Assembly (NCBI GenBank): GCA_013390605.1
Contig: JACAUB010000001.1
Coordinates: 426,582-490,581, forward strand
Length of the DNA: 64,000 nt
Reading direction: 5' to 3'
Origin: Bacteroidota bacterium
Lineage (GTDB): Bacteria; Bacteroidota; Bacteroidia; Bacteroidales; Cfx3-03
Shown here piece after piece: positions 19,191 through 28,581 of this stretch (positions are counted from its first letter, which is position 1; every line of letters starts with the position of its first letter). The notes under the pieces are model-generated. The model was not told the origin of the DNA, made no database searches, and saw only the letters and a list, made by a program, of their open reading frames with translations. The position numbers were made by a program, and so were the translations under genes.

Positions 19191-20867
19191 TTAAACGGTT
19201 AGTTTTTTATAACGGATACGTTTAGGTGTTTCGTCACCAAGACGTTTCTTCCTGTTTTCCTCGTAGTCGCTATAACCACCTTCAAAGTAATATACCTCAG
19301 AATTTCCTTCAAAAGCAAGGATATGAGTCGCTATACGATCTAAGAACCATCGGTCATGAGAAATTACAACAGCACAACCTGCAAAGTTTTCTAAACCTTC
19401 TTCCAGGGCACGAAGTGTATTTACGTCGATATCATTCGTTGGCTCATCGAGCAATAATACATTAGCCTCGCTCTTCAGGGTTAAAGCCAGATGAAGTCGG
19501 TTACGTTCACCACCTGATAGAACACCTGTTTTCTTTCCCTGATCAGCACCACCAAAGTTAAAGCGCGATACATAAGCCCTTGAGTTAATCATACGACCAC
19601 CCAGCAACATCTGTTCGTTTCCTTCGGATATTACTTCATAAACCGTCTTCTCCGGATCTATGTTTGCATGAGCCTGATCGACATATCCAACTGTAACGGT
19701 TTCGCCGACTAAAAACTCACCCTTATCTGGTTTCACCAGATCCATGATTAAACGGAAGAGTGTTGTTTTACCGGCTCCATTTGGTCCAATTACACCAACT
19801 ATTCCACCGGCAGGTAATTTGAAGTTTAGGTTTTCAAACAGAATTTTGTCGTCATAAGCCTTATAAACATCAACGGCCTCAATAACATTGTTTCCAAGAC
19901 GGGGACCATTGGGAATATAGATCTCCAAATGATCTTCTTTTTGCTTGGTATCTTCATTCAGCATCTTTTCATACGAATTCAAACGGGCCTTTCCTTTAGC
20001 CTGACGGGCTTTGGGCGACATGCGTACCCATTCGAGTTCGCGTTCAAGCGTCTTTCTGCGTTTGCTTTCGGTCTTTTCTTCCATCATCATACGCTTGGTT
20101 TTCTGTTCAAGCCATGAAGTGTAGTTGCCTTTCCATGGAATACCTTCTCCACGATCAAGTTCTAAAATCCATCCGGCAACATGATCGAGGAAGTAACGAT
20201 CGTGAGTAACGGCTATTACGGTTCCTTTATACTGTTGAAGGTGTTGTTCTAACCACTCAACAGATTCTGCATCAAGGTGGTTGGTTGGCTCGTCAAGTAG
20301 CAGAATATCAGGCTCCTGAAGTAGCAATCTGCACAATGCCGTACGTCTGCGTTCTCCTCCGGAGAGGTTGGCTACCAATGCATCGCCATCCGGACAACGA
20401 AGTGCATCCATTGCACGTTCAAGTTTTGTATCCAGATTCCATGCATCGTGTTGATCCAATAGTTCGGTAAGTTCGCCCTGACGATTGATGAGTTTATCCA
20501 TCTCATCATCGCTCATAGGTTCTGAAAACTTATTATTTACTTCGTCGTACTCTTTTAACAGCGCTACAACTTCTTGTACGCCTTCTTGTACAATCTCTTT
20601 TACTGTTTTGCTATTATCAAGACTGGGCTCTTGCTCAAGATATCCAACTGAATAACCTTGCGAGAAGACCACATCTCCTAAAAAAGATTTTTCAACACCG
20701 GCAATAATCTTAAGCAGTGTTGACTTACCTGAACCATTTAAACCGATGATACCTATTTTGGCACCATAGAAAAATGACAGGTAGATATCTTTAAGTACTT
20801 GTTTGCTTGGAGGGTATACCTTGCTTACCCCAACCATTGAAAAGATAATCTTCTTGTCGTCTGCCAT
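19191..20867 (-). CDS. ettA: ABC-F ATPase, energy-dependent translational throttle EttA
   Basis: Ribosome-associated ABC-F protein that gates early elongation in response to the ATP/ADP ratio. It has two ATPase cassettes and no membrane segments: Walker A GLNGSGKST with signature LSGGERRR in the first, GPNGAGKTT with LSGGERNR in the second, joined by a charged linker that includes the 'arm' and P-site tRNA interaction motif. The start VGVSKVYPPSKQVLKDIYLSF resembles E. coli EttA. The frame is open upstream to a TTG at 20885, but that overlaps the promoter's -7 element, so the start is Met at 20867 (MADDKKIIF), giving 558 aa. Confidence 0.93.
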   Translation of the reverse strand: MADDKKIIFSMVGVSKVYPPSKQVLKDIYLSFFYGAKIGIIGLNGSGKSTLLKIIAGVEKSFLGDVVFSQGYSVGYLEQEPSLDNSKTVKEIVQEGVQEVVALLKEYDEVNNKFSEPMSDDEMDKLINRQGELTELLDQHDAWNLDTKLERAMDALRCPDGDALVANLSGGERRRTALCRLLLQEPDILLLDEPTNHLDAESVEWLEQHLQQYKGTVIAVTHDRYFLDHVAGWILELDRGEGIPWKGNYTSWLEQKTKRMMMEEKTESKRRKTLERELEWVRMSPKARQAKGKARLNSYEKMLNEDTKQKEDHLEIYIPNGPRLGNNVIEAVDVYKAYDDKILFENLNFKLPAGGIVGVIGPNGAGKTTLFRLIMDLVKPDKGEFLVGETVTVGYVDQAHANIDPEKTVYEVISEGNEQMLLGGRMINSRAYVSRFNFGGADQGKKTGVLSGGERNRLHLALTLKSEANVLLLDEPTNDIDVNTLRALEEGLENFAGCAVVISHDRWFLDRIATHILAFEGNSEVYYFEGGYSDYEENRKKRLGDETPKRIRYKKLTV

Positions 20868-20882
20868 ACTGATTGTTTTTTG

Positions 20883-20890
20883 CAAAAGTA
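20883..20890 (-). promoter_or_regulatory. -7 promoter element for ettA
   Basis: TACTTTTG on the minus strand matches TAnnTTTG and lies 15 nt before the chosen ATG at 20867. It fixes the start by making the upstream TTG untranslated. Confidence 0.6.
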
Positions 20891-20945
20891 CAAAAAACAG
20901 ATGTCATTAAGAATGGTTTTGAGGCGTTCAGCTCTCGAAATGTAA

Positions 20946-22109
20946 TTATTCTTCGATCAGGTGTGATAAAATAGCAGTGGCTGCCTCCCAATCATAGTTT
21001 GATTTCACAAAATGATATCCATTTTTTGCTAGTTTAGCAGCCTTTTCTTCGTTATTTAGTAAGAATATAATGTGCTGGGCATAGATAAGTGGAGTGTCGG
21101 CAACCAGAACATCTATATCAGCTTTGGCTTGTAGCGATTCATTGGCAAGGATCGAAGTAATGCAAGGTAACTGCATTGCCATGGCCTCGAGAAGTTTATT
21201 TTGAAGACCGGTTCCTATCTGCATGGGAGCAATAAAAATACGAGAGGCTGTGTAGGCCGGGCGGATATCTTTAAGCCATCCAGTAACTAAAATCCTGCTT
21301 TCAGAAAGTATTCTGACTCTTGAATGAGGGGTGGTACCAGCAATGAGTAAATTAGTGGAAGGCCTTTTTTCCCAGACTAAAGGCAATATTTTTTTTACCA
21401 AATATTCAACTGCCATAATATTAGGTGGATAAGCCATATTACCTGTAAAGACCAGATCATAGCGTTTGGCTGCCTCTTTATCAGGAACAAAGAAATTGAA
21501 ATCTACACCATTTGGAATTAAAACAACGGCGTCTTTTTCGTAAAAAGGTAATAAGTCCCTGTCGGCTTTTGAAATAATGGTATGATGATCAAAGAGATGG
21601 TAGATTGTCTCTTCGTACTGTGCCATACGCTCGTATTCTATTCTGAAAAAGATTCTTTTCCAGAAGGGTAGCTCGTTTAAACGTCTTTTGAGTCCAATAG
21701 AGAAAACATCCTGATAATCTATTGTTTTTGAGATAGGTATATCGCAACCATATTCTGCCGTACGCGAAAGTTGGCAATACAAATGATCGGGTTCTAACTC
21801 TTCAATCAATTCTTCAATCTGTTTCTTTACACCAAAACGATGAAAATATCCAATCTGGATGGGACGACCTGTAATAAAGGCCCATACCAGGTTAAAGAAT
21901 AAGCCAAATGGGTTTAGATCAAAAATATTTACAGTTTTGCAGTATTTCTTTAATTCAAAAACAGCATCAGGATGGAGGGGGGTATCATTTAGACAGATCA
22001 AATGCAATTCGTGATTTTCTGATAAACAACGTAGTTGATGATAAGCCCTGAGCTTATCACCTTTTTCTACTGGGAATGGAACTCGCGAAAGGATTACTAC
22101 CAGTTTCAT
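20946..22109 (-). CDS. GT4-like glycosyltransferase
   Basis: GT-B fold sugar transferase, 387 aa. The start VVILSRVPFPVEKGDKLRAY resembles the group of transferases first named from exopolysaccharide/PEP-CTERM clusters (TIGR03087-like). The C-terminal nucleotide-sugar half has IPNGVDFNFF, LVFTGNMAYPPN and IFIAPMQIGTGLQNKLLEAMAMQLPCI, the usual GT4 donor-site block. There are no membrane segments; it should act at the cytoplasmic face on a surface polysaccharide or glycolipid. It stands apart from the second glycosyltransferase by 170 bp. Donor and acceptor are unknown. Confidence 0.85.
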   Translation of the reverse strand: MKLVVILSRVPFPVEKGDKLRAYHQLRCLSENHELHLICLNDTPLHPDAVFELKKYCKTVNIFDLNPFGLFFNLVWAFITGRPIQIGYFHRFGVKKQIEELIEELEPDHLYCQLSRTAEYGCDIPISKTIDYQDVFSIGLKRRLNELPFWKRIFFRIEYERMAQYEETIYHLFDHHTIISKADRDLLPFYEKDAVVLIPNGVDFNFFVPDKEAAKRYDLVFTGNMAYPPNIMAVEYLVKKILPLVWEKRPSTNLLIAGTTPHSRVRILSESRILVTGWLKDIRPAYTASRIFIAPMQIGTGLQNKLLEAMAMQLPCITSILANESLQAKADIDVLVADTPLIYAQHIIFLLNNEEKAAKLAKNGYHFVKSNYDWEAATAILSHLIEE

Positions 22110-22279
22110 CAGTAAACAATTTTTAGATAAAGCTCTGACGAAAATCGCATTTTAGTATTCACAACAGTTTTTATTGAATATATTCGTTTCATTCGTGAAT
22201 GATTTGTTTTTATAGGTCGGATGGAACTCGCATATTATATTTACTACAGTGTTTGTGTTTATAAAACATGTTCGTTTCA

Positions 22280-23500
22280 TCAATTTGAAAATTGAATGAG
22301 TTGTTTGTAAAATTGATCAGCTAATTTACTGACCTGGTCAGGCTGATGCTTTGTTTGAATAATTTGTAAAGCATTTTTTATTAGCGTATTGACCAAATTT
22401 GGGTCAGTTAAACATTTAGTAATAGCCGATAAAAACTCCTCTGGAGTATTAGCAATTAATATATTTAATCCATCCGTACATTCGATTCCTTCTGCTCCTT
22501 GCATAGTTGAAATTACAGGTCTTCCTAATGCCATAGCTTCCAGTATTTTAACTCTGACGCCGCTTCCGGCAAATAAAGGAACAACCATTATTCCATTTTC
22601 TAATATGAAATCGGTCGAACTTTCAACCTCACCCTGAATATCTACTCCCGACATGATTGTTTTCTTGAGCCACATAGGCATCTCTCTTCCGGCCAATACT
22701 AATTTTAATAAAGGAAAACTATTATGAATTAATGGCCAGCATTCATGCAGGAACCATCTGATACCACCCTGGTTAGGTATCCAGTTCATCGACCCAATAT
22801 GGAATAACGAAGTCTGTTTAGAAATGGGCTCAACAGGTGATACAACGGTAGTATTATTAAAAACCTCAATACTTAATGGAATTGTCGACAAAAGATTTTT
22901 GAACCCTAACGTTTTAAATCGGGTTTCATCTTTTGTTGTAATAGTCATGATTCCATCTAACTGATTTAAAATTGAACACTCATAGTTTTCTAGTGTAGAA
23001 GCAAGATGGCGAAGCACTATTTTACGAAAAGGGTTAGTTGTATAATTGGCTAGCCTCTGCCAAATGTGGTGTTCAATATTATGGCTTCTTAAAACCAGTT
23101 TTGCTTTTGAATATTTTCGGATTACTGAGATATATGGTGTCAGGAAAATAGATTCAAACTGAATAATATCAAAAGTTTCGTTCGAAAGTATCTTAACAAT
23201 AGCAGCTTCGATTTGCGGTGTAATAAAGCGTTGCACATGATAAGACTGACCTGTAAATAAAGATTTTAAAGCGGTAAAGGGCTGAAAAGAAAGATTCGTA
23301 TCGACCAAAGAAAGATTGGTTTTATCTCTGAATTCGACAGGAACTGAAGAGGACTGAACCGGATATTTATTTGTGTTCAACGCCAGAATCTTCAGGGAAT
23401 ATCCTGCTTGCAATAGTCCTCTTACCATTGCATTCATAGCAATGGGGCCACCTTCTTTAGTTGGCCAGGGCGATTTGTTACAGAGCATTAAAACCTTCAT
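22280..23500 (-). CDS. GT4-family glycosyltransferase
   Basis: Second cytoplasmic GT-B sugar transferase, 406 aa from the preferred ATG at 23500 (MKVLMLCNKSPWPTKEGG); an ATG two codons earlier is possible. N-terminal acceptor half and C-terminal donor half are visible, the latter with FHIGSMNWIPNQGG, LVLAGREMPMW and VPLFAGSGVRVKILEAMALGRPVI. It begins about 20 bp after the LptF/LptG-type permease stop, so the two probably share a transcript. Together with the neighbouring transferase this hints at lipopolysaccharide or capsule assembly, but the precise step cannot be told. Confidence 0.85.
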   Translation of the reverse strand: MKVLMLCNKSPWPTKEGGPIAMNAMVRGLLQAGYSLKILALNTNKYPVQSSSVPVEFRDKTNLSLVDTNLSFQPFTALKSLFTGQSYHVQRFITPQIEAAIVKILSNETFDIIQFESIFLTPYISVIRKYSKAKLVLRSHNIEHHIWQRLANYTTNPFRKIVLRHLASTLENYECSILNQLDGIMTITTKDETRFKTLGFKNLLSTIPLSIEVFNNTTVVSPVEPISKQTSLFHIGSMNWIPNQGGIRWFLHECWPLIHNSFPLLKLVLAGREMPMWLKKTIMSGVDIQGEVESSTDFILENGIMVVPLFAGSGVRVKILEAMALGRPVISTMQGAEGIECTDGLNILIANTPEEFLSAITKCLTDPNLVNTLIKNALQIIQTKHQPDQVSKLADQFYKQLIQFSN

Positions 23501-23521
23501 TAGCACTCCATTTATGGTTGC

Positions 23522-24979
23522 TTATTCTTTGGTGCCAGTTTCTTTTATGATTCCAAACCGAATAAACAATCGATTAAAAAATTTAATATACGCATCGGCA
23601 TCAAGTAGTGGTGAGTCTGTTGTAGCTTTATAAGTGAGATAAATTCCAATAGGAAGTAATACAAGTGACGAAAGCCACATGCCGGTAACAACATCAAGTC
23701 CACCTGCTTTAGCAGCCTTTTCTCCGGTCATCGAAATTACATGGTAAAGAACGAAAAAGAGAACAGCAAGTATTAAAGGAAGTCCTAATCCACCTTTTCG
23801 AATAATTGCTCCCATTGGGGCGCCCACAAAGAAAAGTATCAGACAGGCAATACTTAACGTAAATTTACGTTGCCACTCAACTTCATGTTTTCTAATAACC
23901 TCTTGTTGAGAGGTCAGATCGCCCCTGTAATAATCTAAAGACGATTGAACTTCGCGAGCCGAACTGGCTGCCGTAGAAGTGATCTGCGCCCACTCTTCGC
24001 TGCGGAAATTCTTGGCAAAGATTTTCTTGTTTCTTAAAACTGTATCGGTAACTAATTTTTTCTTTGATTTATCGCTCGACCACTGGTGTAAATAGTTTAG
24101 CGTGTTCAAAACATTGGCCGACGCAATTAGCTGAGCCGATGCATATTGTTTCTTTAAAGAGTCGGTTGCATGATCTAATTGCTTTAAATTAAGCATCATG
24201 TAATTTTTTTTGAATAAATCTTCGTCCGTTCTAACCATTTTAAAACCCGATAGATTGAAACGCAACTCTTCTTTTTGAAAATAGGTTTTTCGGAAAGGGT
24301 GTTTGAAATAACTTGTCCCGTCAGATTGTTCATCATAATTATAACCACTAAACATGGTTAGAATCAGGTATTGTTGATCAGCAGTCTGAACCATCGTTCC
24401 TGAATCAGCTATTGTGAGTGGGGAGTTATTATTTCCTTTGGTATGGTCGTATATCTGAATGTTCTTCATCATATTACTTTTCGGGTCTTTTTGTCCAACC
24501 CGCATAACATAACCATCAATATCACTATAATAAATCCCCTGCTTAATATTCAGGGCCAGCTTTTGTTGGCGAACATCATAAAGAATGGATCTGAATTTTA
24601 AATTGGCAACAGGCAGAATGTTATTTGAGAAAAAGAATGCCATGATACTAATGATAACTGATAGTATAATCAGTGGTAGCATTAATCTGCGCAACGATAT
24701 TCCTGCAGCCTTAACTGCCACTAATTCATAACGTTCGCCAAGATTCCCAAAAGTCATCAATGATGCCAATAAGATTGCTAATGGCAATGCCATCGGAACA
24801 AAAGTCCATGAGGCATAGAAGAGAAGTTTTGCAATTACGTCCCATGTAAGACCTTTTCCTACTAAATCGTCAACATACTTCCAGAGAAACTGCATCAATA
24901 AGATGAAGAGGGCAACGAAGAAAGTCATCACCAAAGGGCCTAGATAGGCTTTTAATACAAGTGTATATATTTTTTTCAC
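23522..24979 (-). CDS. LptF/LptG (YjgP/YjgQ) family permease
   Basis: Inner-membrane subunit of the lipopolysaccharide export machine (with LptB ATPase). Six hydrophobic segments are expected: three near the N-terminus (ending about residue 120 with LRRLMLPLIILSVIIS), then a large periplasmic beta-jellyroll domain, then three more (LILFFVGAPMGAIIRKGG onward). FVALFILLMQFLWKYVDDLVGKG is the typical Bacteroidota start. I chose a GTG start at 24979 because a perfect -7 element covers codons 3-5 of the longer ATG frame (25015). Followed closely by a glycosyltransferase gene. Confidence 0.88.
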   Translation of the reverse strand: MKKIYTLVLKAYLGPLVMTFFVALFILLMQFLWKYVDDLVGKGLTWDVIAKLLFYASWTFVPMALPLAILLASLMTFGNLGERYELVAVKAAGISLRRLMLPLIILSVIISIMAFFFSNNILPVANLKFRSILYDVRQQKLALNIKQGIYYSDIDGYVMRVGQKDPKSNMMKNIQIYDHTKGNNNSPLTIADSGTMVQTADQQYLILTMFSGYNYDEQSDGTSYFKHPFRKTYFQKEELRFNLSGFKMVRTDEDLFKKNYMMLNLKQLDHATDSLKKQYASAQLIASANVLNTLNYLHQWSSDKSKKKLVTDTVLRNKKIFAKNFRSEEWAQITSTAASSAREVQSSLDYYRGDLTSQQEVIRKHEVEWQRKFTLSIACLILFFVGAPMGAIIRKGGLGLPLILAVLFFVLYHVISMTGEKAAKAGGLDVVTGMWLSSLVLLPIGIYLTYKATTDSPLLDADAYIKFFNRLFIRFGIIKETGTKE

Positions 24980-25000
24980 GCTAATTGTCGAAATTCTTTG

Positions 25001-25008
25001 CAAATATA
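25001..25008 (-). promoter_or_regulatory. -7 promoter element for the LptF/LptG-type gene
   Basis: TATATTTG on the minus strand, a full match to TAnnTTTG, 21 nt before the GTG at 24979. If used, the upstream ATG at 25015 would not be in the mRNA. Confidence 0.55.
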
Positions 25009-25136
25009 ATCCCAATAAACGAACAATGGTTCTTAGAAATTCTTATCAGCGACTATTTTTGTTGTTTATTCATAAAAAGCCCTTATTTGATGCCTTTTCA
25101 TAGCGGATGTTTCGGTTCATAATCTGGAATATCACT

Positions 25137-25144
25137 TATCTTTG
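25137..25144 (+). promoter_or_regulatory. -7 promoter element for the GNAT-like gene
   Basis: TATCTTTG, a full match to TAnnTTTG, 23 nt before the ATG at 25168. It lies in the divergent region shared with the LptF/LptG-type gene. Confidence 0.6.
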
Positions 25145-25167
25145 CACCCGACCAATTACATTATGTT

Positions 25168-26367
25168 ATGCAGTTAGTAGAAGTAAATGATAAAAAGACG
25201 GCAAAACAGTTTTTAGATGTTGCCCGTATAATTTATAAAGGAGATGTTAATTTCGTTTGTCCCTTAGATGGAATGGTTGAGGCTGTTTTCGATCCTTCTA
25301 AGAATGTATTCTTTACACATGGCGAGTGTATTCGTTGGATTTTAAAAGACCATAATGGAGCATTAATTGGTAGAACCGCCGCTTTTATCAATAAAAATAA
25401 AGCATATAATTATGAAGTTCCGGTAGGTGGAATGGGCTTTTTTGAATGTATCGATAACACAGAAGCCGCTTTTCTGCTGTTCGATCAATGTAAAACATGG
25501 TTGTCGGCACGGGGAATGGAAGCAATGGATGGCCCGATTAACTTTGGAGAGAATGAAAACTTCTGGGGATTACTCGTAGAAGGTTTTTCACCTGCTAGTT
25601 TTGGAATGAATTATCACCTGCCTTATTATAGAAATCTTTTTGAACAATACGGTTTTAAACAGTTTTTCGAACAGGTTACCAATAAACTGGATTTAACCTT
25701 GCCTTTTAACGAACGTTTTAGAAAAATAGCACAGCGAGTTAGTGATCGTCCGGGTTATCGCTACGAACATTTTAAGATTAAGGATATGGAAAAATATCTG
25801 AATGATTTTAAAGTGGTATATGATAAGGCCTGGGCATATCATGAAAACTTCACTCCGATTAATCTGGAGGATTTGCGTGAACAATTCAGACAACTTAAGC
25901 CTATTATGGACGAAGAGATGATATTGTTTGCCTATCACGACAATGAACCCATTGGCTTTTTAGTCATGGCTCCCGATGCCAATCAGGTAATTTACTATTT
26001 AAATGGCAAGATGAACTCGATTTGGGACAAACTTAAATTTTTATATTACCAAAAAACAAAAGGATTTACTCGCACGCGTGTGATGGTAATGGGTATATCT
26101 CCACAATATAGAAGGTTGGGTATTGAATCTGGCTTTTTTCTCTTTTTGAGAAAGGTGATGGATCGGAAACCACAATATACTGAACTTGAACTATCATGGG
26201 TAGGCGACTTTAATCCACAGATGCTGGCGATTCATGTGGCACTGGGAGGTGTATTTCATAAACGTCACATTACCTATCGTTGTATGTTTGATCCTGCAAA
26301 ACCGGTAATTCCTATGCAGGTCATCCTTGAAGGTGAAGTAAAAACAGGCAACTCAACTTCGCATTAA
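25168..26367 (+). CDS. GNAT-superfamily-like protein, function unknown
   Basis: Cytoplasmic protein of 399 aa of a kind common in Bacteroidota. The C-terminal half (about 210-380) looks like an acyl-CoA N-acyltransferase fold, with MVMGISPQYRRLGIESGFFLFL resembling the acetyl-CoA binding motif A (Q/R-x-x-G-x-G/A, here degenerate). The N-terminal half contains DGPINFGENENFWGLLVEGF, a strongly conserved-looking block. No signal peptide or membrane segment. Single gene with its own promoter and terminator. Substrate is unknown. Confidence 0.7.
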   Translation: MQLVEVNDKKTAKQFLDVARIIYKGDVNFVCPLDGMVEAVFDPSKNVFFTHGECIRWILKDHNGALIGRTAAFINKNKAYNYEVPVGGMGFFECIDNTEAAFLLFDQCKTWLSARGMEAMDGPINFGENENFWGLLVEGFSPASFGMNYHLPYYRNLFEQYGFKQFFEQVTNKLDLTLPFNERFRKIAQRVSDRPGYRYEHFKIKDMEKYLNDFKVVYDKAWAYHENFTPINLEDLREQFRQLKPIMDEEMILFAYHDNEPIGFLVMAPDANQVIYYLNGKMNSIWDKLKFLYYQKTKGFTRTRVMVMGISPQYRRLGIESGFFLFLRKVMDRKPQYTELELSWVGDFNPQMLAIHVALGGVFHKRHITYRCMFDPAKPVIPMQVILEGEVKTGNSTSH

Positions 26368-26397
26368 TTTTCTTTCTAAAAATATGATATCAAATTT

Positions 26398-26432
26398 AGA
26401 GGCTGTCTCAATGGATAGCCTCTTTTTATTGT
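26398..26432 (+). terminator. Rho-independent terminator after the GNAT-like gene
   Basis: Inverted repeat AGAGGCT (26398-26404) and AGCCTCT (26417-26423) with a 12-nt loop, followed by TTTTATT. Confidence 0.85.
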
Positions 26433-26850
26433 ACCGTTTTATTGCTATTTCTTTAGCCAATTCCAAATTGTAACAATTTGCTTAAAATAAATATCGTTTC
26501 CGGTTATGTGAAATAGCTTTTTACATTGAAGAAAGGTGTTTTTGTTATTAGATTTTTTTGCAGGTTATTTTTTTAAATAATTAAAAATCAAACGAAAGAA
26601 GATTTATAAGCTAATTAACAATTCTTTTCACTCTTCTGCAAATCTTAATATCTCCTCCTGCTATAACAATCCAAAAATGTCAGGACTATTATGATATGAT
26701 TTTTCTTTAAACCGAGCTGATACCCTATTTTTTCCGGGTGTATACCGTATCTATTCCGTATCAATATATACGGAGTAAATACGGTTCAGATACGGTATTG
26801 GAGTAAATTATATCATCATTATCGCCACGTGGTTGAGTTGTGATCAAATA
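26433..26850. other. Intergenic region with nested repeats
   Basis: About 420 bp between two terminators of convergent genes. I see no coding frame. It contains the CCGTAT/ATACGG repeat cluster listed separately; the rest is AT-rich and unremarkable. Confidence 0.5.
26742..26808. repeat. Nested inverted repeats with five CCGTAT/ATACGG words
   Basis: Outer perfect 11-bp inverted repeat ATACCGTATCT (26742-26752) and AGATACGGTAT (26788-26798). Inside it is a 7-bp pair TCCGTAT (26755-26761) and ATACGGA (26768-26774), plus another ATACGG. GGAGTAAAT occurs twice, at 26772-26780 and 26800-26808. The arrangement could form a branched hairpin or be a cluster of protein-binding sites; it is not followed by a T-run, and both flanking genes already have terminators. 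Confidence 0.7.
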
Positions 26851-26880
26851 AAAAGGCCATCCTCGATAGAAGATGGCCTT
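26845..26880 (-). terminator. Rho-independent terminator after glutamine synthetase gene
   Basis: Perfect repeat AAGGCCATC (26853-26861) and GATGGCCTT (26872-26880). On the minus strand it is followed by TTTATTTG. Confidence 0.85.
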
Positions 26881-26903
26881 ACCCCTTCAACTAAAAAAAT
26901 CAA

Positions 26904-28406
26904 TTATCCACAATGGAAAAACTGATTAACCAGTTGCATTGTTAGTTCTTTGTTTTTCAGTACTTCATTTCTTAAATCCTGATCGTTAAAGCCACGTAAT
27001 TTGCGGGCAGTTCCCTTTATCACACTGTCAGGGAAGACATCATATTTTTTGTAAATATCAGCTTGTGCTTCCAGTCTATCAGCCGATTCAAAGCAGGATG
27101 CAGGAAGATGAAGCAGTTTTCCAAGTTTCTCTTTGTATTCGTCAGCAAAAATATTAACATCTACGTATGTGCGTGAAGCATAATCTAATGCATCTTTCAT
27201 TTCGATTCCATGACGAGCGGCTACAGTAAGTCCGGCCATCAATAAATAGATATCAGCCGATCCATCAGGGCATCTGAATTCAACGGTCTGTTTGTCACTA
27301 CCATCCATATCATGAACAGGCTCTTTGGGATTCGCATCATAGACCATTCTGTTTTTGCCACTCCATCCCAATGGTACACGTACTAATACGGAACGGTTTC
27401 TGTCTCCCCAACAAATGTTGGTAGGTGCTTCCTGATGGGGTACTAATCTAAAATAAGAAGTCGGGTTGGTGTTACCAAAAGCAGTTAATGATGGTGATAA
27501 ATCAAGGTATCCGGCAATAGTTTTTCGGGCGATGTCGCTAATCTGGCCATTTTCTACAAATGCATTCCTGCCATCTTTAACCATACGGGTGTGAATATGA
27601 AGCCCACTTCCGGCCTTCCCTTCAATGATTTTTGGGGCATACGTGATGTTTACCCCATATTTTTGTGCCAAACAACGTAGAATCCACTTTCCAATAATTA
27701 ATTGATCAGCGGCATCTTCAACGTTTGTGTGAAGAAACTCAATTTCGTTTTGCTCATATTCCAGGCCATTCAGTGTAAAATTACCTACTTCGGAGTGTCC
27801 ATATTTTATAGAGGCACCAGTTCTGGCCATGGCTAGCATAGCTTCTGTGCGGAGACTTTCCCATTTTGCAAAAGGAGCTGATTCGTGATACCCTCTCTGA
27901 TCTTTTGCCTGAAACAATTCCTGACTTGGGCTGATGACATAGTATTCAAGCTCCCCCATCGTTTCAAAGCTAAAACCTGTTTGGGCTTTGAGTGTACGAT
28001 GTGCTTTCTGTAAAATATATTCAGGTGAACTAGCCAACGGATTTCCATCTTTATCGTAATACGAGCAAAGAATATCTAGTGTGGGGACCTCACTAAAAGG
28101 ATTAACAAAAGCCGTTCTATAACGGGGAATAATATATAGATCGCTTGATCCCGCTTCAATAAAAGGGAAAAGGCTCGATCCGTCAACACGTTCGCCACGG
28201 GCAAGTACTGAATCAAGATATGATCTGTCGTTAATGACAAAGTTCAATGTTTTTAGGCGGCCATCATCACCAACATATCTGAAGTTGATCATTTCGATGT
28301 GATGATCTTCAATAAAACGCATCAGATCACTACGGGTAAAGTCGCGGGCAGGCTTATTAAGATACTGAACCAGAGGATTCGGGCTCATGGAAACATTTTT
28401 GTGCAT
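26904..28406 (-). CDS. glnA: Glutamine synthetase, type I-like
   Basis: ATP-dependent formation of glutamine from glutamate and ammonia. 500 aa with a beta-grasp N-domain (about 20-110, including RVDGSSLFPFIEAGSSDLY) and the catalytic barrel: ELEYYVIS carries a metal-binding Glu, GSGLHIHTRM the His and nearby ligands, and CWGDRNRSVLVRVP the substrate Arg block. The start (NPLVQYLNKPARDFTRSDLMRF) and overall pattern match the form found in Bacteroides rather than E. coli GlnA. A full promoter precedes it. Regulation by adenylylation is not evident from sequence. Confidence 0.93.
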   Translation of the reverse strand: MHKNVSMSPNPLVQYLNKPARDFTRSDLMRFIEDHHIEMINFRYVGDDGRLKTLNFVINDRSYLDSVLARGERVDGSSLFPFIEAGSSDLYIIPRYRTAFVNPFSEVPTLDILCSYYDKDGNPLASSPEYILQKAHRTLKAQTGFSFETMGELEYYVISPSQELFQAKDQRGYHESAPFAKWESLRTEAMLAMARTGASIKYGHSEVGNFTLNGLEYEQNEIEFLHTNVEDAADQLIIGKWILRCLAQKYGVNITYAPKIIEGKAGSGLHIHTRMVKDGRNAFVENGQISDIARKTIAGYLDLSPSLTAFGNTNPTSYFRLVPHQEAPTNICWGDRNRSVLVRVPLGWSGKNRMVYDANPKEPVHDMDGSDKQTVEFRCPDGSADIYLLMAGLTVAARHGIEMKDALDYASRTYVDVNIFADEYKEKLGKLLHLPASCFESADRLEAQADIYKKYDVFPDSVIKGTARKLRGFNDQDLRNEVLKNKELTMQLVNQFFHCG

Positions 28407-28434
28407 AATGTTTTTATATTAGATTTTAATGGAT

Positions 28435-28463
28435 CAAAATTATAAAGTAAAACGATACTACAA
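28435..28463 (-). promoter_or_regulatory. Promoter of the glutamine synthetase gene
   Basis: On the minus strand, TAATTTTG (28435-28442) fits the -7 element and TTG (28461-28463) the -33 element, 18 bp apart. The ATG is 28 nt downstream. Confidence 0.65.
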
Positions 28464-28550
28464 GAAGTTTTTGTGAATTTTTATTCAAAATGTATAGTGT
28501 TGGAAAATGAGGTCTTTGGATTAAAATGAACATCATTTAGCCAGAATCGT

Positions 28551-28558
28551 TATCTTTG
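28551..28558 (+). promoter_or_regulatory. -7 promoter element for the TerC-family gene
   Basis: TATCTTTG, full match to TAnnTTTG, 23 nt before the ATG. No clear -33 element. Confidence 0.6.
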
Positions 28559-28581
28559 TAGTTCTAATCGTTATAAAAACA

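Noticed and set aside
28501-28581. Manganese (yybP-ykoY) riboswitch ahead of the TerC-family gene
   Set aside because: The leader after the -7 element is only about 20 nt, too short for that fold.
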